Positions 34,189 to 45,885 are shown, counted from the first letter of the stretch. The stretch is 64,000 nucleotides of DNA from Chamaecyparis obtusa (GCA_027943335.1 BSBK01001161.1:508501-572500), one strand, 5' to 3'. Program-made: numbers and translations. Notes: generated from the letters alone by a model not told the origin.

Positions 34189-35490
34189 TGTTAGGAAGAG
34201 TCCCAAGAGATAACTGAGAGGGGGGTGAATCAGTTATCTACAAGTTTCAATTCTTTATCCAATTAAGTATACTTAAACATAAAGCATAAACACAATGAAT
34301 GAACACTCGAACAAAAAACAATATTTTGGTTATAGGGAAACCCAAATAGGTAAAAACCCTGGTGGGAATTGACAACTGCTAATGTTCTACACTAGTGTAT
34401 TATGATCCTTGTTAGAAGATCCTTACCCCTGTTAGTAGTTGCTCTACAATATATTTAGTATAGTAGACCTATTCAAGGGTAAGACCCTGTTAGGAGTCTT
34501 TTACAATAGTCCCTATTAGGGGAGAGGATGCACTATCCGAGAGCACACTGCTCAAAGGGGCGAAGGCTACAACCTTCTGAATAATAGATACACACTATAT
34601 CTGGATCTTGGTGAACTGCGCTTAGACCTATTGTCTGGATCAGTTCCAATGTATAGCACAAACACTTTACTTGGTCATATAGACCTTCTTCTAATGGCTC
34701 ATTACTTCGTACACTCTGCTCTACTCTTGTTTTAATCAACTATGAACCACACCCAAGCAATCACAAATGACTTCCTATAAATATCTTTCCTCTAAATGAT
34801 ATAATCAAGTCAGCCTATTAGAACCACCTCAAAATCATATTAGAGAAACCATAAAAAACTCTAATAACAATTCAATCATCTCTACTAAGCACACAAGACA
34901 TTCTGGGACTTGTCCAATAAGATAATTGTAGACTCCCACTACACACTGTCGGCTCTACCAGAACCAGTGGATCTTTCTCCTTAAGCCGAATTACTTCATG
35001 CACTCTTAACTAAACATCAATAACTCTTCTCTAAGCTTAACTCCAAGGGTGCATACTAAAATGATAGGTGCAACTCTAGAGCCAATATAATCTATGTCGG
35101 CTCTTTTGAACAAACACAGGAAACTGATACTGGTGAATAGTGACTGCATAAATTCACTTCTATTGATCATCAGATTCTGTGTCAATGAATGTAACATTAA
35201 TAAGATGTATTCAAAATATATCCAAGTGCATAAGGCTCCATGATAAATGTACGGACAACCATACACAGAACACTGCCTGTTACTCTGTCAGGAACACTGC
35301 TGACACAACCTACTATATAATTGTCTGTACTAACATTTAACATCTGTGCCCATGATATCATGCTGATATCATATCCATGATACATATATAGAAAGATTAA
35401 TGCATAAGTCTTCCACACATACTACTTTCCATATGTTGTCATCAATGAAAAACATCCAGTCAGTATTCGCCTGCTGGAAAATCTCCAACA
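34189..35490 (-). repeat. 5' LTR of element B (right, complete)
   Basis: It starts TGTTAGGAAGAG and ends ATCTCCAACA, followed by the CTTAG duplication. It contains the U5 hairpin and several CCCTGTTAGGAG words. Confidence 0.92.
34209..34238. other. U5 hairpin, element B right LTR
   Basis: GATAACTGA and TCAGTTATC pair perfectly around a loop with six G. Confidence 0.75.
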
Positions 35491-35495
35491 CTTAG
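35491..35495 (+). repeat. Target-site duplication of element B, right copy
   Basis: CTTAG, identical to 20487-20491. Confidence 0.88.
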
Positions 35496-37885
35496 GAGTG
35501 AGCTCAAGATTATCCCTCATCATCTCAACAAATAATTTTTCCATGGTAATAGGTGGGAGAAAAAAATATAAGTAATGACTTAGAGGAGTCTCAAATGTGA
35601 CAACTCTAATGATTGATTTTGTTAAATCTAGAACCCATTAGAAGAAAAGTTAGCCCTGAGGAGGCAACTTATTCTGACCATTATGATAGGGATAGAATAT
35701 AAGCCCTAGGTTGTTCTACTAAGACCCTTGGCAATCATACTTGGCCTACTTGTAATACTTGAGTCTATGGTGTTTCTTTAGCTAATGTTTTGATCCAGCG
35801 TACCAAACTTGAATACATTGTGTGTCTTCTTTTAAGTTTTCCTTATGTTAACAAACTTGAGCACTAGACATAAAAGGTATGTTTTCTATGTTTCTATCAT
35901 AATATCTTGCAAGAGAGGACTGTCTAAAAGGATTATTTATATTTTGTATTATAAGATTCATATGGGTCAAATAGATGGTCAAGAATTTTTGATATATGAG
36001 TATTGTATTCTTATCCTCATTCTAAGAAAATCTTAAAGAATTGTAAGCAAAGTTGTTTATCTTATCTCTTGATCTTATGATGATTACTATAAATGGCTTC
36101 CAAAATAGTTTCCAAGTGATTCAAAAAGTTATATACTCTACTTTCCTATAAAGGTTAGATAACATTGTGATTTTTTATGTAAAGATAGTAATATAAAATC
36201 TCAAGATAGATTTGTATCATGCTGAATTTATGGTAGGAAATAAGGTATGATTATATGGATACTCATGTTCCTAGGATGGAAAGGATTACATAATATTGGA
36301 TGGTTTTAAAACATATCTAGTAAATGTATCTTTTATCCATCCTTGATAACTTAGGGGTTTATGAACTTATATTTTCTTGAAAAATCAGATAACATGTTGA
36401 ACTTAGGTATAATCCGATATTTCAAAATATGCAAAGATTAAAGAATTAACTCTCTTTTATATACCCTCCTAAGTAATAAATTAAATCTATTGTTGAATCC
36501 GATGTGTCTCTCCCTTCTAACTCAAGAAATATATTTAAAAGGCTAAGTTTCATAGGAAAAAAAAAATCAATGTGTCAATTAGGAGAATGTGCTTAGCTAG
36601 AGGAGACCCTTGGGTAAAGGACTTATGTCCACAAGGTTTAGTAATAAATAGGATTATAGTACACAATTTTTTCTAGGAGAAATGTTTGATTATATGGTAG
36701 GAATTCAAAATTATATATGATCCTCGTAAGTGGTGTGAATTGAACCAGTGAAAAATCATCAACTATAAGGAAAGGATATGATATTAAACAAAATAGTGTA
36801 GGTAATTATTTACTTTTTGTGCATTTTGTGTGTGAAATGGAAGTTAAACCTAACAACACTACTAGAATATAGGAATTATGAGTTATTATTAAAGGAATAA
36901 TGATATGTCTATTAGAATAAGATTTAAGTCAAACCTTCTAACTGTCCTAAAATGTAAATATTAGAAGAATGTGAATTTGTAGGTAATAGTATAGATGTCA
37001 TATTGAAGATCCATATAAGGATAACAATACTTGTAGTTACTCCTCAAATGTGCTTTTATTTAAATGTGTGTACAAAAGGTTAGTTGGTTGAACATATTAA
37101 TTTTATTGAATAAGAGGGTAGCTGTAGGACTCATGTATTTCTCTCCCTCTATTAAAGAATCTATGATTTTATTTTGGAAAATGGTAAAATTCAAACAAAC
37201 TTGTTAATGTTGGGACAACATATACTCGAAAGAGTCTTATTGTGAATTTGTGGGATATGAAATTGGTTAAATACCTACTTAATAAGTAATGTTGGTGAAA
37301 CTCTAGCTTAATGAATCAAGTTAAAATTTCTTAGGAGTATATTTATGTGTATTGTTGTAATACACCACTAATAAATTGTTATAATAGAATCCTAAAAAGT
37401 ATCTTAGGTTACATTATTTGAAAAGGATGTGTATTCCATCTTGTGTGTAATTTTGATATTAGTGATTCTCCTATAAGTTTACTAGATGCTTGATGAGAAA
37501 AAGAAACTAGTTGCATAAAGAGAATTGTTTATCGGTCTTATGTCATAAAATTGTGTGTTGTTATATGTGGCAATTCAATATTTGAATGATTTTTACTTTG
37601 AAAATATTTACCAAGGGAGTAGTATGATAGTAGTAACTTATGTATATGCTTTGTAAATAAATAACCCCTGTATCAATCAGTATCTAGTTTAGAGAATGAA
37701 ATTTGAATTCTTAATTGCATTTTGGAATCCTTAAATATGTTTTACTAATTTCTAAGGTGAAAATTATACCTAATATATCGATGCTAGACTAAAGTAGAAA
37801 TGTTTGTAATATTCTTATTTTATGTTTGGTCTATGGATAGAAACTTTCAACTTCCAGGAGTAAGTCAAATCTTAGGGAGGGATGA
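35496..37885 (+). other. Element H interior after element B, including right 3' part
   Basis: It continues H's non-coding interior from the B insertion point. From 36101 on it matches 17158-18930. Only short, motif-free open stretches occur. It ends in CTTAGGGAGGGATGA, the polypurine tract. Confidence 0.82.
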
Positions 37886-39261
37886 TGTAATGCCCCTCCA
37901 ACCCGATCAAGTCTGGCTATGGTCACTAGAAATTAGGAAGAGCTATATGTGAGAATGATCCTTCTTGAGATGGTTTCTCAAACCAAACCTCTTCCAACTC
38001 ACCATAACTTCATATTATAATGTGGGAAATAATAATATTGCATAGGTATGTTCCTATACATCTTCTTGTGTGACAATGATAGTTTAGGACCTTAATGCTA
38101 AAAGGATCACCTGATAGACTTATATGCTTCTATGTGAAATTCTCATTATTAATATTTATGTTTACCTTAGGTTAATTGATTATAATCACTTAAGGCTTAG
38201 ATATGTTACCTTCTCTAATAAAGTTACTTGGGATTAGACATGATTAATTCATTTAGGGTTATATGATTTGTTTATCTTGATTTGATAATGAGACATTTTG
38301 AGTACATGCCTGATGGTGAAATGGGTTTGTGAAAGTTAATAGATGATTTACATTTACATGAATATGTTATGATGCATTCTTGTTATACAGTATGGAAAAT
38401 TGATTATTCTAGTACTAACCACACTAATCCAATTATGCTTTATTAATGTCAATGTCTGATGTGAGTGTAGGATAAGGGGAGGCAGTTGTAGTTAATCCTC
38501 TAGGAGGTCCACATGATGTCACACTCTCCATCCTTGTTTGTCACTGTCTGTTTATATATTTATATGTATGCATGTTAGTTGGTGTTGCACGATGCAGGTA
38601 CTAGGCTTCGACTCCACCTAGCTACATAGGTCTGAGCATGCCTTCAAAATCCTCAAACTATTATTGTGTGGAGATAGTACCAAGATTACTCTCAAGGTTA
38701 CCCATGGACTTAGATTTCCATTTAGGAGGTTACTTTAGCTGGGGGATTTGAATGCAGTATGTGATGTGGTCTTCTGATTTCATTTTGATGTTGTTCTAAG
38801 ATTTATGTTATGAGTTGGAATTGTGCTTATATATATCTACATTATTTATTTTATAGCTATGTTATAATTAATTCTATGTTATATAGGTATGTGTATATGT
38901 GGGTGCACACGCATATACCCATGGTTATATAAATAATAATATTTGTACATTTTTATTGATTGTGTAAATGGTATGTTATTTTAATTAAATATGGTGAATT
39001 AAATAAAGTGTATTTAATGAAATGTATTAAATAATAGTAATAAAAGAATAAGTACTCTTTGTAGTAAAACTAGCTATCTAGGAGGGAGTTGAACTCGAGA
39101 CCTCCTAGAAGTTAGGCTAGTTAGTTTCCATGTGTGCTATGTGTTTTCCTTGAAAGTTATTTGTTTATTATTTTTGTTATGGTTTTCTTTGAAAGCTATT
39201 TTAATTAAATTTATTTAAACTTTGTTAAGTGCTTACGAGAATGTTTTGTTTAATGTTCTAA

Positions 39262-39323
39262 CCAACTATGGAAGTTGGAGAATTTTCTTCCTATAAAGAA
39301 ATTCCTCCAACCACATAGTTGGA
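39262..39323. repeat. Inverted repeat (hairpin)
   Basis: CCAACTATGGAAGTTGGAG at 39262-39280 faces CTCCAACCACATAGTTGGA at 39305-39323, with 24 bases between; 16 or so of 19 positions pair. Confidence 0.7.
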
Positions 39324-40144
39324 GGATAAATATTTTAATTTTGTGTGGTTTGAGGGGAGGAGAATTTATGGAAGATTTTGGGAATTGTCTGCAAGTATTT
39401 TTCTGGAGATTTATTTGAGGTTTCTATGAGTGTAAGAGTGTCTATTTGGTGATGACTAGCATGTGTAGATTTCTTGGAGTTGATTTCCAGAGGAGTCTTT
39501 TAGGAGGCTATCTACTCAAGGCATGAAGATCTATAGAGAGAATCCAATCAAGAGAAGAGAATTTCTCTGCAGGACCCTAGGTAGGGTCTATGCTGGGATG
39601 AATTCTCCAATTCTCTTGTGTGTGTGTGTGTGTTTGTTTATTTACATAAATGATATTTTATTGGATTGATATGTGACATCTTATTGTGAATTAAAAATGA
39701 AATGTGAATGTTTTATCTTCTGTGTATGTCTATGTATTTTCCAGGAAGTAGAATATGTATGTTTTTATGTGTTTTTGGTATTATGAAATCTTCTTGTGAA
39801 GTGAGGAATGATTTTTGATTATGTGAAAGGGTGTGTTTCATTTTTATTGTATGGAATAGGGAATTTTAGGAAGAAATAGGAAGAGTTGGGATGGATTAGG
39901 AATGAGATGCAATCCTTTTTCTTTTCTATTTCTCTTGGAGGCTTCTCTGTGAATTATTGTTGTACAATTGTTTTATTTTGTTTGAGGATTAGGTAGTGTT
40001 GAGGATGTGTTTTGGATGTGGTATTGAGGTCCTTGCTTTAGGTTGACCTTAGGGATACTTTCCCAGGCACTCTCCATGCCTTAAAAAGTCATTTTTTAGC
40101 CTTTTTGGGCAATTTTGAATTAATTTCATAAAAGTGTCCTGCAA

Positions 40145-40352
40145 TGTCGTACGACATTGTATTCATACTCATATGACACTTGGTCAAATGTCATATGGGA
40201 ATGTATACATTGTGGTATGGATTAAAAAAAAATAGTTTTAGTGTTTTCGAGAAGTTTTTTGTGAAAGTGTTTTGCAGTGTCATACGACATTGTAGTCATA
40301 CCCATATGACATTTGGTCAAATGTTGTATAGGAATGCATACATTGTTGTATG
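40145..40352. repeat. Two-copy repeat with CATATGACA/GTACGAC palindromes
   Basis: An approximately 80-base unit starting TGTCGTACGACATTGTA or TGTCATACGACATTGTA and running through ATATGACA and TTGGTCAAATG occurs near 40146 and again near 40275, about 130 bases apart. Open frames here are artefacts of the repeat. Confidence 0.75.
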
Positions 40353-40878
40353 GGATCATATACAAAGTCATTTGGAGTTTAGAGGGTTTCAAGGGCTCAG
40401 ACTTGCATAATTTGATGGTGCAATTGAGTTGAGCATAGATAAGGTTAAGGAGTAAATAAATTTAGGAAAGAATAAATGTACTTAGTGAATGAGATAAGTA
40501 ATGTGTGCTTGTTGCATTTATAAAATTAAATGATGTTTTAGTTTGGTAAAGAAAATGAATTCAATTAATTCATTTAGGCAATTGGTTTTGAAGTAGAATG
40601 AAAACAATGTCTCAATGTAAATTGAAGTTGAAATAGAAATAGAATTTGTTAGATTAAGTAATACTTGATAATGGTAAATGAATTCATTAAGGGAACCTTA
40701 AGGAATGTACATGTGAATGGTTATGATGGTATGTTAAAATGTTAAGAAAAAAATTTGTTAGTTGTAATTTTAGGTCATAGACCTAATTCCTTATGGGGTC
40801 CCTAACGGGGATATTACATGAAGGGGCTATTGGCAAGCCCATAGCCGCAACATGGATGTGACTGTGGCATGCCATAGC

Positions 40879-40987
40879 CACAATGTGTTGTGACTATGGT
40901 ATGCCACAACCTCAGCATTGCCAGGGGTTGGGGATCATGCCACAACCCCATTGTGTCGTGACTATGGTATGCCACAGCCTCAGTATG
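40879..40987. repeat. 67-base-period repeat, two copies
   Basis: The phrase GTGACTATGGTATGCCACA followed by (A/G)CCTCAG(C/T)AT occurs near 40887 and again near 40955, within a CA/TG-rich block. The copies are about 90% alike over 42 bases. Confidence 0.8.
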
Positions 40988-41439
40988 GTCGAGGGGGTGG
41001 GGGTTTGGGGTGGGCTTCAGCCCCTCCAATACCCCATTAATATTTTTTAAATTAAAAAAACAAACCAAAAAAAGTAATACAACTTAAAAAATGAAAATAC
41101 AAACAAAGATATCAATTTTTGTGAACTGAATAACTCTTGCATAAAAACAAAAAGAAATGGGTTTATTCCATGTGTAGTCCATATTTTTTTTGAGGTATAT
41201 ACACATGGATATATGAGTATATTTATATACACTTTGTGTGTATATACGTATGCTCATAAATCCATTGGTGATTTTTCCTTTGTTGGATATTTCTTCCCTT
41301 TTTCTTTATGCCTCCATTCCAAGCTCCATACCTGCACAAAATGGAGAAATTAATCAAAAAGACCTTCTGTAGGGTTTCAGAGTGAATGGAGGAGAGAAAG
41401 GAGGAAAAAGAGGAAATGGATTTCTTTTTGGGAGATGCC

Positions 41440-41484
41440 TTTTTCACCCTAACCCTAATTCTAAATTAGGGTTAGAGTGAAAAA
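41440..41484. repeat. Near-perfect hairpin with telomere-like arms
   Basis: Arms of 21 bases (41440-41460 and 41464-41484) with one mismatch and a three-base loop. Each arm contains two CCCTAA/TTAGGG-type units (ACCCTAACCCTAATT). Confidence 0.85.
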
Positions 41485-42265
41485 CATCTTGCATTTGAAA
41501 GTCATTTTCCCTTTCCTTTTAACTAGTCGATTTATTTTCACTTTTAGAAGACTATCTTATTAAATCAAAATGCTAAAGAGGGTTATTTTTCTTAAAAGTG
41601 TAGATTTTAATAGGATAATTATGTTTGTAGGAATTTTTTTATTATGAAGTTTAAAAAAAGGAAATTATTATTAATGAATAATATTAGTATGTTATTTTAA
41701 TTAAGTGGTTAGTGGGCATTGTTGTAGAGATTATAACAATATTTAGATTTATTTTACTATGGTGTAATTTTTCTCTATTATAATAATAGATTTATTTAAT
41801 ATGTTAACTAAGTTTCCTTAAATCTAATTATGGAGATGAAAGGTAAATAACTCACACCTTTAAGGGAAATATAGTTACATTATTTGGATAGTAAATTAAC
41901 ATTAATTATTAATTACTTTTGAATAAGGGTTAAATCAAGGGATTATGATGCTATATTTTTAAGTTAATTACATGAAAAAATTTAAGTCAACCTAATGTTT
42001 TTTTTATTGTAGTTTTTGAATTAAATATTTAAATATTTAAAATAAGATCATGTTTTATTAAATGATATAACCTAGGTATGTGTTGATTCATGCGAGGAAT
42101 GTTTGCGAGTTCAAAAACCCCTCGTCATGATTCCCCTCAAAAGAATGTTAAACTATCCTCACTCAATTTTTCAACCATTCAGCTAAGACTAAGTTTAAAC
42201 TTTTAACATAAATTAATAAAAAAAAATTAAAAATCTCTTTTTCCTATTAAATTATGGGCATGACA

Positions 42266-42280
42266 TTTTGGTATTAGAGA
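42266..42280 (+). other. Primer-binding site of element E (decayed tRNA-Met type)
   Basis: TTTTGGTATTAGAGA follows the LTR end; TGGTATCAGAG with one C to T change. Confidence 0.7.
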
Positions 42281-42928
42281 AAATTTACGAACACTAGATT
42301 CCTTAAACCCGTTATGTTTTGAATTTAATTTTTTTCTCTATTGAATTTTTTGAATACCTCCCCTTACACACCAAGCTCGTGGATGCAATAAAAGCCCTCA
42401 GCGAGCCCCCTAAATTCATGAGCAAGATGAGAAAAGATTTGAATTACTAGGAGCAGATATGGAAACCTCTCTCGTACCACCGTAAAATCCTAACCAAGAG
42501 TGTTTGTTAGCACTTCATAACCTTATTGGAGTTATCTAGGATAGGTTACCACTAGTGGCTCATTAGTCAGAGCATCAGTTATCAGAGGGACATAGGTTAG
42601 AGGACTAGGAGCCCTCCACATGATCGTGAGGAGGGTTAGGGAGCTCATGAGGTGCAATTGATTTGTATGCCAAAACCACCACCTTGGATAGTTCAGAGCG
42701 CACCCAATGATGAAGGGGAATATATTACAGATCTCCTAGCACTTGCATCCACCATTATATACATGATCTATAGAAGGCACTAAGGCCGAGTCTTAGCTTT
42801 TGAGTTTGGACAGATGCTTTGGGTTTCTTCCTTATGAGAGAAACCTAAAGGCATGATTTGCAATTCACCTTCTAAGAGGAGACGCTTCTTCTTAATGGAA
42901 GTAGGAGGAATTTAAGAACAAGATAACC
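42281..42928 (+). other. Element E leader and decayed gag 5' part
   Basis: The expected gag N-terminal region, with many stops. I find no continuous match to a domain, only short proline-rich pieces such as CMPKPPPWI near 42670. Confidence 0.4.
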
Positions 42929-43640
42929 ATGGACACTATCACTTGGAAGATCTTTCTAGAGAGATTTGGAGAAAGGTACTTATTAGAGCATTACAAAAAA
43001 TAACACATTAATGAGTTCCATGATCTCCAGTAGATGGGACTCATAGTATTACAATATTAGAGTCATTTCCTTGAGTTGCTACTATATGTTGACTACATGA
43101 AGGATGAGAAATTATGAGTAAATCGCTTTGTCAAGGGGCTCAATGATTGGATATCAAGATAGGTTCGCATGAACACTCTATGGAACCTTTAGGAGGCCAT
43201 AGAGATGGCCTTGATTATAGAGGAGATTTGGGGTAGGTCACAAGATAGTCTTGATAGGTCTCAGAACTATAAATCCACATCCCAGTCTCATGGTTACAAG
43301 AAGAACAATTGGAAAGGTAACAACATACAATCTTCAGGGTCTTATAATAAGAACCCTCATTAGTAGTCTTAGTAGAATTAGAGGCAGAAGACACTACAAG
43401 GACAACAAGGATCTAAGCCCAAGAAGTGGCATATATAGGGTCCTAAGAAGGATCAACATCCTTAGAATTGAGATGCACCTCTGGGGAAGACTCAAAAGTC
43501 TTCTTGAGGGGATTACAGTGGGTCTAGTAGGACTAGTGGATCATAGTACTCGAGGCCATAGGGAGATCAAACTCACACACATGGCCATTGTTATGCATGT
43601 GGTGCCATGGGGCACTTAGCTCAAGATTTTCCTTAGGGTC
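42929..43640 (+). pseudogene. Element E gag (Ty3/gypsy)
   Basis: In one frame WKIFLERFGERYLLEHYKK, HFLELLLYVDYM and VNRFVKGLNDWI give the gypsy Retrotrans_gag signature, with at least five stops between them. A Q/S/N-rich spacer leads to a zinc knuckle near 43589 reading CYACGAMGHLAQDF, with the last cysteine replaced by F. A longer open stretch at 43251-43619 is in a different frame and is not the gene. Confidence 0.75.
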
Positions 43641-44648
43641 ATATGGTAAGTAGTCACCACATGGTAGCATTAGAGCCTACAGTTGGGGACTTTGGAAAGT
43701 CTCACATGGTTTTTGCAGTAGTTGATAACCACCAGACAGAGCATTAGGCCATAGTTATAGAGGCCACAATTATGATCAGAGGTAGTAGAGTTACCATTTT
43801 TTAAAATTCTAGAGCTACCGATTCTTGTATATCTCCACTAGTTATGGATCGTTGCAAGCTCGTGGCAACTAGGTAGGATGTTAGTTGGGAGGTCAAGTTA
43901 GCATCAAGAGATAGAGTGTCAGTCAACTCCTTGGTGAGGGATTGTCAGGTATAGATTTTTGATTTGACCACCACTTTAGATCGTACCATCACACCTCTTG
44001 GATCCTATGGCATAGTACTTGGCATAGCTTGGCTATATGCCCATAGAGATAAGTTGGATTTTCATCATAAGATAATTGAGTGTCTAGATGATCAAGTAAC
44101 ACCTATTGTGATTTGTAGGATTATAAGAGGTATATCTCTTCATATGATCTCTTTTTTGTAGCTTAAGAAGATGATGTTAAAGGGCTGTCAATTATTTTCC
44201 ATTACCATAACTGATAGAGAGAATGAGAAGGAAAGGAAACCATCTCTTCATGATTATCCTATACTTTAGGAGTTTGTAGATGTGGATCCTATTGAGCTTC
44301 CAAGTATTCCACCTCATAGAGAATTGGATTTCCATATTGATCTTGTGCTAGGAGATGCTCCGATTTTGAGGGAAGCATACACGATGACCACTAATGAGCT
44401 TAATGAGCTCAAGATCTAGTGAGAGGAACTTTTGGAGAAAGGACACATTCATCCTAGTTTTTCACCTTTGGGTGTACCATTCATCTTTTTCAAGAAGAAG
44501 GATAGATCCTTACAATTGTGTATGGATTATCAATAGTTGAATAAGTTGAGCATTAAAAATAGATATCCACTTCCCAAGATTGATGATTTATTTGATCAGT
44601 TTTAGGGTACCAAATTGTTTTCCAAGATCAATCATAAGATAGGTTACC
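43641..44648 (+). pseudogene. Element E protease and start of reverse transcriptase (Ty3/gypsy)
   Basis: The retropepsin region reads ATDSCISPLVMDRCKLV, with the catalytic DSG region damaged, then VNSLVRDCQVQ and TPLGSYGIVLGIAWLYAHRDKLD. RT follows: ELPSIPPHRELDFHIDLV, HPSFSPLGVPFIFFKKKD, LCMDYQ, NRYPLPKIDDLFDQF, KLFSKINHKIGY. It is cut there by element D before the catalytic DD box. The pattern is of a chromovirus-type gypsy element. Stops are frequent and mostly TAG. Confidence 0.85.
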
Positions 44649-45879
44649 TATTAGGAATAGTCCCAAGAGATAACTGAGAGGGGGTAGGGGTGAATCAATT
44701 ATCTATAGGATTCAATCATTTATTAAATTAAGTATATTGTAAAAAATCTGGTGGGAATTAGCACCCACTATAAAGTGCACTAGAGTATTATGGTGCATGT
44801 TAGAAGATATTACAAGCCTATTAGGATTTGATCTTTACAATGCATTAGGTAAAGTGACTTGGTCAAGGGTCAGACCCTATTAGGATTCTTTTAAAATTAA
44901 CCCTATTAGGGGTGAGGACACACTATTCAGGAGCACATTGCTCAAAGAGGTAAAGGTTGTAACCTTCTGATTAACAAATACACACTATATCTAGATCTTG
45001 GTGAACTGGTAGTTAAATCTTCTATCTATATTAGTTCCAATGAATAGCATACACTCACTTCTTTGTCACATAGACCTTCTGCTAATGGCTCAATACTTCA
45101 CACCTTCTACTATGCTCTTATCTTTCAACTATCTGCCATTCTTAACAATCACAAATGACTGCTTATATATATCTTCCTCTAAATGATATAATCAAGTCAA
45201 CCTATTAGAACCATCTTGAAATCATATTAGAGAAATAATACAGCTCTCCAATAACATCTTAGTTGGCTATACTAATCATGCAACACAAAATGGGACCACC
45301 CAACTCAATATGAGTAGATGCATCGCTTCACACTATCAGCTCCAACAAATTAACTGATACTTTCTTCTCATGTTGAATTACATCATGCAATCTTAACCAA
45401 ACATTTTTAAATATTCTCCAAACACTAATCGAAGCAGGCATATCAAAATGATAGGTGCAACTACTACAACAATGAAAGCAATGTCAGCTCCATCTAATAA
45501 ACTTAGGAAACTATAACTTAATAGTGGAAACTTCATAACTCAACCTCTACTGCATATCTGACTCTACGTCCATGAAAATAGAATCATACACATGTCTTTA
45601 ACATAAATATAAGAGTGCAAGGCTTCATTAAAACCATACTGTAAATCACATACAAAACTCTTTTTGGGACCTATCAGCAACACTCACTAATACAAACAAT
45701 TATATTACTATATTCACTCAAAATTATCCTCTGCATTAATGATATCATGTTGATAACATATCTAGGAAACATATAATCAAGGTTGTCTCCATCAGGCTTT
45801 CATGCACACTACTTACCATATGTTTTCATCAATGAAAAACATATACTCAACACTGTGGCTTGCTAGAAAATCTCCAACA
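44649..45879 (-). repeat. 3' LTR of copia element D
   Basis: It starts TATTAGGAATAGTCCC (expected TG start with G to A) and ends AATCTCCAACA. Same family as the B LTRs. The rest of D resumes at 61822 after element C. No target duplication can be checked because D's other end is outside the window. Confidence 0.88.
44669..44703. other. U5 hairpin, element D LTR
   Basis: GATAACTGA and TCAATTATC flank a G-rich loop (GAGGGGGTAGGGG); one mismatch. Confidence 0.7.
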
Positions 45880-45883
45880 ATCT
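45878..45883 (+). repeat. Target duplication of element C, left copy
   Basis: CAATCT spans the end of the D LTR and the start of its polypurine region. CAATCT recurs at 61822-61827 directly after C's far end. Two extra bases (AA) separate this copy from the TG start of C. Confidence 0.6.
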
Positions 45884-45885
45884 AA

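Larger units (their letters stand above)
20492..35490 (-). mobile_element. Element B, Ty1/copia retrotransposon (host of F)
   Basis: Without F it is about 6.9 kb. It has LTRs at both ends, a perfect CTTAG duplication, and gag, protease, integrase, RT and RNase H on the minus strand. It belongs to the same family as D and is related to A: LTR starts TGTT(T/A)GGAA(T/G)AGTCCCAAG. Stops, catalytic-residue losses and the F insertion make it inactive. The left LTR has lost its inner end together with the polypurine tract. Confidence 0.9.
38638..40410. repeat. Segment unique to the right H LTR
   Basis: It is bounded on the left by GGTCTGAGC and on the right by GGCTCAGAC, a seven-base inverted match. 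It is AT-rich, with a (TG)n tract near 39619, a hairpin at 39262-39323 and two copies of an 80-base repeat at its right end. No transposase or RT frame is seen. It may be an inserted small element or a structural variant of the LTR. Confidence 0.6.
17158..40818 (+). mobile_element. Element H, non-coding LTR derivative in a shared-LTR tandem arrangement
   Basis: The order is partial interior (17158-18930), LTR (18931-20330), interior (20331-20491 and 35496-37885, split by element B), LTR (37886-40818). The two interior 3' parts match over about 1.78 kb, and the LTRs differ by roughly 7-8% over the first 170 bases by eye. No gag, protease, RT or integrase motif occurs in the interior, which would be about 2.55 kb before the B insertion. 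Primer site and polypurine tract are present, so this is a LARD-type element mobilised in trans. Confidence 0.75.
37886..40818 (+). repeat. 3' LTR of element H, right (with a 1.77 kb foreign segment)
   Basis: It starts TGTAATGCCC and ends GGATATTACA as the left LTR does. It is colinear with it to about 38637 and again from about 40415. In between, 250 bases of the left LTR are replaced by 1.77 kb of unrelated sequence. No primer site follows, so this is the true 3' end. Confidence 0.82.
40819..42265 (+). repeat. Decayed 5' LTR of element E (left end not seen)
   Basis: Assigned as LTR because it ends GGGCATGACA directly before a primer-site-like sequence. The expected left end is not visible; H may be inserted in it. 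It contains a two-copy repeat, a telomere-like hairpin and AT-rich DNA. No gene. Confidence 0.5.

Noticed and set aside
40180..40410. 76-codon frame with repeated peptide
   Set aside because: It is a direct translation of a two-copy DNA repeat; no start context or relative.
43251..43619. 122-codon open frame in element E
   Set aside because: It is out of frame with the gag signature to its left and the zinc knuckle to its right; the true gag spacer is in another frame.
44649..45879. Solo LTR
   Set aside because: No flanking target duplication is found. D's purine tract and pol resume at 61822 after element C, so the LTR belongs to a split full element.
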